A stretch of 64,000 bases of DNA, from positions 781,877 to 845,876 of the forward strand of contig WFMF01000036.1 in assembly GCA_011033025.1 (NCBI GenBank), in the 5' to 3' direction. The position numbers and the translations under genes are program-made. The notes below the pieces were generated by a model. That model did not search any database, had not been told where the DNA came from, and saw nothing but the letters and a program-made list of their open reading frames with translations. Positions 56,840-64,000 of this stretch are shown here, piece by piece. Each line of letters opens with the position of its first letter. The stretch's first letter is position 1. This stretch comes from Beroe forskalii. Lineage: Eukaryota; Ctenophora; Nuda; Beroida; Beroidae.

Positions 56840-58949
56840 TAGGAGGGTCCTGACTTTTTGATAATCTACCAATAAACAAGAAATTCTTACCACTTCAAAA
56901 TTTGACTTTTTTCCTGTTTCTGAAGGCAACCCAGCTAACCCTTTTTAAAGTCTGACTTTCTTGACCATTGACTGACTCATGGCAACGTGGACAGGGATAG
57001 TAAATCTATTTTTCTGTGCTTTAGATAGAAATTTAGTTGACTCAAACTGTAGTGTGCAGCAGTAAAGGCGGCTTGTCTGGCCTAACACCCAGACCCCCAC
57101 TGCTCAGTGAAGTTCACCAAGCCACTGTCACTGAAATGCTGTTCCCACTAAAGCCAGAGCACACCGAGGGTACCAGAGGCATCCCTGCAGTGTTATTAGT
57201 GGTGCAGTGTCCTGTGGCCCCAGTGCTGGCAGTGCTCATCAGAGTACTTTCCCCCCTACTCCGTTTAACGCTGAAAAAGGATTCAAACGTTTAAGTTTGG
57301 CGGACGCGTGCCCTAACCAGCGCCATATTCCACGCGTGCGGCACACCGTCGGTTCTACTCAGGCCGCACGCGTAAGCAGTTAGTCAGCATTTGTTGTTTT
57401 ATCCCGCATAGGTGTGTTTACGCGCCGCACGCTTCTGAGGAAGCGCGCCGCGCGCCGATCGCGATAACAGGGGTATAGGTGTTTAGCAACATCTGTTTAG
57501 ATAAAGCCAATGCGTCCGCCTTGCTAAACACGTATATCCCTGTGTGGCTCGCGCGCTGTGCTTCCCCTAACTGAATTCCTTTGGGAAGCGCGCGGCGCGT
57601 ACACACTCCTATGCGGGCTTAGGAAGCGCCCGCCTTGCCGCGCCGCGCACTCCGTGTGCGTACGATGTATGACCTGCTGACGCCTGTATGACCTGCTGAC
57701 GCCAACGCCGCGCTAATTCTCGAAAGGGTCTGTCAACGCCAGACAACCTGAGCACGACAAACGTACAACCAAATCTGCAGCTGAATCCAAAGGTGTTTGT
57801 CCCGTAGAGAAGCAGGCGGTAAGTACACACAGCTGTGCAGGTTTTGCGAAAACATTTGCGAAATGTGTGAAAAATTAATACATTGAGAGTACCTTGTAGA
57901 GGTACATGACGTGAAGAAGGATGATGAAGAGCAAGTTTGTTCTATTTGTGTTGTATTACAAAACTATTATCCTATCCTATCCTAAGCTTAAAAAATGAGC
58001 TTGAATGTTACTACATGTTCTTAGATATTTTCTTTTGCAAAATTGGATCTTATTTTTATGCCTGATGATATTGTAATTCAGTAATCTAGAAATCCAGTAA
58101 CCGCAACTGCTTCACTGTCGTAGGATGTTATCCTACCCTCCACAGGCTGCACCTTTGGCGAGGTGCAACCCCAACCCCATGATCAATTGATCAACCCCAT
58201 GTCAGAGGAAGTAGATCGGCAATGTCCATCGAATTAATTGTTTTTAGTGGATAAATACCATTGATTATTCGATTTGTATTTTTCTATTTGATCTTTCTTG
58301 CAAACATTTTTGATTGTTCATCACATAATAATTAATTTATTCACAAATCAATTTATGGTTTCTAAAACTGCAAACATTCTTCACCTTTTTCTTCATTTTC
58401 ACCCTCCTTCCTGAAACCTTGAATGAATTTATTGTTATCAGATATTAATTTGTTATTATTTATTGTTATTGCGATACACTTTTCATTATGAATGCTTGGT
58501 GCTGTATTGTATTGTATTGTAGGTTCCCCAAACTCGGAAGTAAGGGGGACAGTACCCTTAAGGGCACTGCCAGCACTGGGGCCACGGGACACCACTTATA
58601 GCGACGGCAAGTTGCCACTGGTACCCACTGGGTGCTCTGGCTTTATTGGGAACAGCATTTCAGTGACATTGGCTTGGTGAACTTCACTGAGCAATGGGGT
58701 CCGGTGTTAGGCCAGACAAGCCGCCTTTACTGCTGCACACTACAGTTTGAGTCAACTATATCTCTGTCCAAAGCACAGAAAAATAGATTTACTCTCTCTG
58801 TCCACATTGCCATGGGTCGGTCAAAAGTCATAAAGGTAAGTGTAGTTTTGAAGGCGTGAGCTGGGTTGCCTTCGGTAACATAAGTGTATTTAAAAAGTGG
58901 TACGGATTTCATTTTGAGTGGTGATTATCGAAATGTCAGGACCCTCCTG
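56840..58949. mobile_element. ~2.1-kb element with ~430-bp terminal inverted repeats
   Basis: The left arm (56840-57275) and right arm (58530-58949) are inverted copies from AGGAGGGTCCTGAC inward. Shared blocks include GAAGGCAACCCAGCT, AAATCTATTTTTCTGTGCTT, CAAACTGTAGTGTGCAGCAG and GGCCCCAGTGCTGGCAGTGC. The interior carries the GC-rich compound element (57300-57840) and plain AT-rich sequence. No transposase is recognised. No target duplication is evident, so an inverted genomic duplication is an alternative. Confidence 0.7.
57300..57840. mobile_element. GC-rich compound inverted-repeat element, copy 2
   Basis: Shares modules with 26.8-27.5 kb: CCCGCATAGGTGTGTTTACG, CGATAACAGGGGTATA, TATCCCTGTGTGGCTCGCGC, CTATGCGGGCTTAGGAA and TACGATGTATGACCTGCTGA. 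The last block and its neighbours run in the opposite direction relative to copy 1. High CpG content against an AT-rich background. Confidence 0.6.
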
Positions 58950-59097
58950 CTCTCCTTCCATTATTTTCTTGAATCAGCTGGTGTATCGTCGTCTTTTATT
59001 ATAATTACCTTGTGTAGGTGTGCTTCTACGTTTGTTAGTTTTGTGAGATAGTGTTCTGTTGGGGGAAAGGCTTCTTTTTGTTATTTGTGGCTTTCTT

Positions 59098-60756
59098 TCA
59101 AAAATATTGGTGTTGTTGAAAAAATTTTATCATTTTGTTGGTTAGATGACTACTTTGCAGATCGTCAATGCTATCAAATTGGTATTTGTTGAATATTTCT
59201 TTTCTTTTATTGCTGAAATAAGAGCATTTACACAGTATATGATGCGCTGTTTCTAGGCAGTTCTCTTCCCAGTTGTAGTCAACGTATTTCATTACTTCTG
59301 TACAGTATTCACAGTGTTCATTATAACCAATTGTTTTGTTTTTGTCATGTGATGGTTTGGGACAAATGGGACATTTAATTGGGACAAATGGGACAGAGAA
59401 AATGGAACAAATGGGACTAATTCGCATTCGGACTGGGACAATTGGGACAAATGGGACAATTGGGACAAATGGGACAGAGAAAATGGAACAAATGGGACTC
59501 AAAAAAGTGAATACGGACTGGGACAAATGGGACATTTGGGACATTTGGGACAATTGGGACAAAAGTGACAGAGACAACTAGGGCTCAAATGATTGTGTTT
59601 TTGAGTGGGAGTTTAGTGTTTTTGTCTTACAGCTTGTTACATAGCAGCACACAACCAACTAACCAAAACTTGTACTTATTAACATAGTAGTATGATAGAA
59701 AAACATTGATCAATGTAAAATGATAGATGTGCCAGCTCTCCCGGCAAAAAGGACGTTTTGTTTGTCCTTATTTGACCCAAGTGTTGTTGTCCCAATTGTC
59801 CCAAAACCAGTCCCAAACTCAAAAAAAAAAATTGGGACAGGGAGTGTGGGGACAATTGGGAAAGGGAAATCCCCAAGACAAAAGTGTTCAGAATAACTCG
59901 TTTTTATTTTTTGTCATGTGATAGTTTAGGTTGTTATGATTGGATAATATTTTAATTAAAGTACTTATTTTTCTCATAGTTTAGTGTTAAGATTTTGTTT
60001 GTCATTTTATTTGTCCTGTATTTATAAGCTTTAACTAAACCAGATGTAAGTATCTTAGCCTCACAGCTTATATCACTACATATAAATCTGTTTTCTATTG
60101 ATCTATGGTAGTGTTTGTTAATGATATTAATAAATGTTGTGAATGGTGCTTTATTATATAGCGGATTTGATACTTGTTTTAGGGAACCTTTCTTAGCAAG
60201 GTAGTCAGCTATTTCATTTCCTTCATGACCTTCGTGGCCAGGTATCCAGTTGAGATTGACTGTGTTATTTCCTCCCAGCTCATTAAGTGAGTTATGGCAC
60301 ATTTTTATTAATTCATTTTTTGTATGTTTGTTCATTAGAGACTTAAGTACTGCTTGTGAATCTGAGTAGAATTCGATATTTAAATTACTTAAGTTTTTGT
60401 TTCGTATGATTTCGCTAGCTTTCCATATGGCAATTGCTTCTGCTTGGTAAATGCTGGTGTGTGTTGGGAGTGGTTCTGCTACCTCATTTATTTCTTCTTC
60501 ACTGAATGTTATACCGATTCCTGTGTTGCCTTTTTCATTTTTTTGACCCATCTGTGAAGATTAGAAGGTTTGATTCACATTCTTTCACTTGTATACTGTC
60601 CCTGTTTTCAATGTTGATTTTGTATGTTTTGTTTAAGATTGAGAAAGGACTAATTTTGTCTGAAATTGGGTTTGGGTCAATTTTTATCACATTTTTTAAT
60701 TTCCAATCAATGATTTCTTGTGTTGATTGTATTTTTTCATTTTTATAGTTATTCAT
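59098..60756 (-). pseudogene. Broken non-LTR retrotransposon 3' end (RNase H domain)
   Basis: Reading on the minus strand, 60756-60535 ends LLIFTDGSKK. After a frameshift in an A/T homopolymer, 60551-59952 gives QAEAIAIWKASEI, FYSDSQAVLKSL and GNEIADYLAKKG, the four acidic RNase H positions. A Cys/His segment (HCEYC ... AHHILCKCSYF) at about 59320-59210 is the expected C-terminal motif but is separated by a ~570-base insertion. Endonuclease and RT are absent. The family differs from the intact element at 44.6-49.3 kb and is more AT-rich. Confidence 0.8.
59341..59929. repeat. GGGACAAATGGGACA minisatellite insertion with 20-bp flanking duplication
   Basis: TTTGTCATGTGATGGTTTGG at 59341-59360 recurs as TTTGTCATGTGATAGTTTAGG at 59910-59930. 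Between them, the left end has about 15 GGGACAAATGGGACA-type units and the right end has the same motif in inverted orientation (TGTCCCAATTGTCCCAA) and again direct. The insertion splits the retrotransposon fragment. Confidence 0.75.
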
Positions 60757-61393
60757 GTTCCAGTGTCTTTCTGTATTATATAATCAAATTTTTAAGCTAT
60801 AATGGTCCATAGAGGATTGCACAGATTCAATTAATTCTATGTTTTTTGAGAAGTGAAATTTAAAATTTTGGCAGAGCTTCCGCAGGGCAAAGAAGCCCTA
60901 CTTCAAACTGCTGAACAAAATTCCCAATATCACTTGATTTTTAGTGTGACAGATTGGGACCTCACTGGTAGATCTGGAGGATTTTTTAGTTCTCATCCGG
61001 CTAAAAGCACAAAGAACTATTGACTGTAAGAGGAAAGACTAATGGCTGATACAGCTAGTCTGTTAGGTTGCACATTGTTCTTATACTCCAAGAGCATAAG
61101 AAAGTTGGCAGCCTACTTGTTGCTTCTTAGTCTTAGCAGCACCATCGCTGTAGTATTAGCAAGCTAATCTACAGACTACGGCCTCGGGAGCAGCAACGAA
61201 GCTCCGTTCCAGGGAATCTCACCGATGTTCTGATTTAACGGTATGGTGCCCGAATCATCAGAACCTGGATGCTTGGTGCTTTCTCGAGTTGTATAATATT
61301 TTACTCTCTTCAGAGATTTTTACAATTTTTCATCAGTCATCAGATTTTATCAATCACCATGAAAATATGAAATTTGCTTTTTAAGAGGGTAGC
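60757..61393. other. Unassigned; one structured segment
   Basis: No coding sequence. GTTCTGAT at 61226 and ATCAGAAC at 61257 form an 8-bp stem around TAACGGTATGGTGCC. See findings for a speculative reading. Confidence 0.3.
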
Positions 61394-62349
61394 TACCTTA
61401 GTGGTAGAAATTATGATGCATACTAATTATGATTATTTCCGCAAAATGATCATAATTAGTACGCATCATAAATTCTACACATCATAATTTCTACAGATCA
61501 TAATTTATACTTTCTCAAAATTCAACCCTTCTTTAGACTTTTAAAAAACATGTTAAAACAACCAGGATGACCATGTTGCCCAAAAATTATGATTGGCTCC
61601 AAGGCCCTTTTCACATCTTTGTAATACAACTTCAATCAGCAAATTTTAAAAATTGAAGGTTGCGGTGCATGGTGCTATCATATCATGGAGTTGCCATAAA
61701 TTACGAAGTTCAACTCAACTTAGTTGATACCAATTATCAAGCCCTTAACCTCCAAATAAGCTACCTTACTGCCATACCTTATCAAAGACCAAATTTACAT
61801 TTGATTCAAAAATGAAACACAGACAACATCGGTCGAAAACAATATGTGAATGTGCGAGCATGATATTCACATAACATTTACTTCCCAGTTACTATGATGT
61901 TGGAAGTTAGCACAATTAGGGATGTAAATCATGCTTAAAGTGATTTTGTCGGAAAATGACCGGCATCAAGGCTTATGTCTCTCATCAACCAAGTATCCAA
62001 CTACTTTAAATCACAATTGTTATATGATCAAAGGAATTTGTGTTTGAATCATGGTGTAATGTGCTACAAAATGTAAATTATTTGTTTTATTAAATTATTT
62101 GTTTTATTATTCTATGATTTTTGATCAAATTTTGGAGGATTCTGGACAATTTTGCTTCAAAGTTCAAAGGGCCAGGTAAAATAGTCAAAAAATGATGAAA
62201 TTTCATTCCACTGGTTGTTCGCCAAAAAGGTTTTTTTTTATCCCAAAATTTTTTCATCATAATTAGTACCGATCTATCTATCTATCTAGTACCGATCATA
62301 ATTTCATTTGTCATAATAAGTACACATCATAATTTCTACCACTAAGGTA
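61394..62349. mobile_element. 956-bp inverted-repeat element (TACCTTAGTGGTAG ends)
   Basis: Terminal inverted repeats of about 40 bp begin TACCTTAGTGGTAGAAATTA on both ends and continue TGATG with few mismatches. Subterminal blocks of ATCATAATTTCTAC and CATAATTAGTACGCATCAT make further small inverted repeats. A TCTA microsatellite is at 62273-62288. No ORF. Confidence 0.85.
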
Positions 62350-62550
62350 TTTGACTAATAGAATTAAGTTTTTGAGAAATAATCCGCTGTAGCCAAAAAG
62401 AGAGGAAACATTCATTGCTAATAGGTATTCTAAAAACCTAAAATTATATATGTTTTAACCCTGATTTTCAGGAGAAGCATCTCTCAAGGTGGAGTATTGG
62501 ATCAGGATGCATGCCACTCTCATTAATTTCATAAGTGTACACTGTACAGC

Positions 62551-64000
62551 ATAAAAGGACACAAATAACCTGGATCCATCCACCGGTCCTCTACTTCTTT
62601 TCACTAAGTGTTTTGCTTGATTTCTTGATGCTTTGACTAAAAACAAAGACCAAAGAGCAAGTTTCAGTTTCATTCAGGCAGGTGGTCACTGCAGTTGATG
62701 GTGCCATACCCTGGTACCAGGGGACCTACCTCATAAAAAGCTCTCCCAATTTAAACACCCTGAAAGCTGAGGTAGGTATTGGACTGAAGATGCCTGCACA
62801 CCACTCATCTTGGTGTGGCTCACTGAGATCCTGCAGCTCTCAACATTGCATTACCTAAAGGGTTCATGTTCAAGTACGGAGTTGGAGAAAAGTCTTGCAG
62901 ATTGATGTCTCGAAGAAAGATTTCTTTTTAATTCAAATACCGCCAATCGGCGCTGATCGGGGCTGATCAGCGCCAATGGGAAATCGGCAACTTTTCATCG
63001 GCAGTCTTCGGCACTGATCGGCGCCGGCCAGCCCCCAATCAGCACTGTCGGCGCCCATCTGCCCCCGATCGGCGCCGATCAGCGCCGATCAGCGCCGATC
63101 AGCGCCGATAAAAACACCTGTATAAGGGAAGCTGTCCGGTGCATTTTATTCCAGATTTCCCTGTGATTTTCCCATCGGCGCCGATTGGCGCCGATGGAGA
63201 ATGTAAAACATATGTAATTGCAAACCATAACATAATCCTGATCGTTCAAATGCGATAAAACCCGCGGATATTCAATTTTCTTGTGAAAGCTTAAAAATTT
63301 AGAAAAATTCTCCATCGGCGCCGATCAGCGCCGATGGGAAAATCATGGGGAAATCTGGAATAAAATGCACCGGACAGCTTCCCTTATACAGGTGTTTTTA
63401 TCAGCGCTGATCGGCGCCGATCGGGGGCTGGCCGGCGCTGATCGGCGCTGATCAGCGCCGACGACCGCCGATGAAAAGTTGCCGATTTCCCATCGGCGCC
63501 TAGCCGGCGCTGATCGGCGCTGATCAGTGCCGATCGGCACTGATCAGCGCCGAGTCAGCGATTTAGCAATGTGGTCATTTGCCACTAAAAAGAAATCTTT
63601 CTTCAAGACATCAATCTGCAAGACTTTTTTCCAACTCTGTAGGTACTTTAACACCAACTTGATCCCTTTAGGTAATACAATGTTGAGAGCAGTAGGATCC
63701 AAGTGAGTCACACCAAGATGAATGGTGTGCAGGCATTTCCAGTCCAATGCCTACCTTAGCTTTTCAGGTGGTTAAATTGCGAGAGCTTTTTATGAGGTAG
63801 GCCCCTAGCAGTCACCCCCTGGTACCAGGGTATAGCACTGTCAAGTGCAGTGACCACCTGCTTGAATGAAACTGAAACTTGCTCTTTCAGTCTTTGGTCT
63901 TTGTTTGTACTGCATGCATTGAGAAATCAAGCATCAAACTTAGTGAAGAGAAGTCAAGGACCAGTTGATGGATCCGGGTTATTTGTGACCTTTTACATTG
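62551..64000. mobile_element. Large fold-back element, arms of at least 650 bp, partial
   Basis: The left arm (62551-63202) and right arm (63306-64000) are inverted copies around a ~100-base loop. Shared blocks include CAAAGAGCAAGTTTCAGTTT, CCCTGGTACCAGGG, GTAATACAATGTTGAGAG-type sequence, GGAAGCTGTCCGGTGCATTT and GATTTTCCCATCGGCGCCGA. Each arm also contains a dense array of the palindrome GATCGGCGCCGATC (62938-63112 and 63403-63555). The right arm continues past the window end. No transposase recognised. Confidence 0.8.

Noticed and set aside
63079..63747. Minus-strand ORFs in the fold-back element
   Set aside because: The repeated GADRRSAP pattern comes from the GGCGCC palindromes; the 63544-63747 frame reads more like protein but I recognise no domain.

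Overview
This window is metazoan nuclear DNA from a repeat-rich, AT-rich invertebrate genome. The evidence is spliceosomal introns with GT/AG boundaries, Pol III tRNA genes, non-LTR retrotransposons, many inverted-repeat DNA elements and a complete tristetraprolin-type gene. Nothing here fixes the phylum; a marine invertebrate is a guess. A 100-base assembly gap lies at 9409-9508.

Layout. 0.3-12 kb: a tentative plus-strand gene of very small exons. Inside it lie a complete three-exon arylsulfatase B-type gene (minus, 2129-4067), a decayed non-LTR ORF1 (about 5.3-6.4 kb), a tRNA-Lys(UUU), a tRNA-Glu(UUC) and a tRNA-like pseudogene. 12.7-18.1 kb: mostly tandem repeats (42-bp, 30-bp and 22-bp units). 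19.8-24.1 kb: a four-coding-exon ZFP36/tristetraprolin gene. It has two CCCH fingers, a C-terminal CNOT1-type motif, an intronic cluster of CRE-like sites and AU-rich elements in the 3' UTR. 24.4-29.1 kb: intergenic DNA packed with small inverted-repeat elements.

29.2-39.9 kb: a minus-strand gene of at least seven exons, assembled here from splice sites and reading-frame continuity. It encodes an unrecognised charged, coiled-coil-like protein. Its largest intron holds, on the opposite strand, an intronless bacterial-type (MshA-like) GT4 glycosyltransferase that is frameshifted and seems internally deleted. 40.8-55.1 kb: a 51-bp minisatellite, a 966-bp inverted-repeat element, a full-length non-LTR retrotransposon with an intact 1560-residue ORF, and about 17 copies of a ~325-bp satellite. 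55-64 kb: a further candidate exon, then nested DNA elements, a broken second non-LTR element carrying a GGGACA minisatellite insertion, and a large fold-back element running off the window end.

The cellular genes do not form a pathway. The arylsulfatase would act on sulfated glycans in the lysosome or outside the cell. The tristetraprolin homologue would drive decay of AU-rich mRNAs, probably including its own. The glycosyltransferase is the best candidate for a horizontally acquired gene. Most of the unusual content is repeat architecture.
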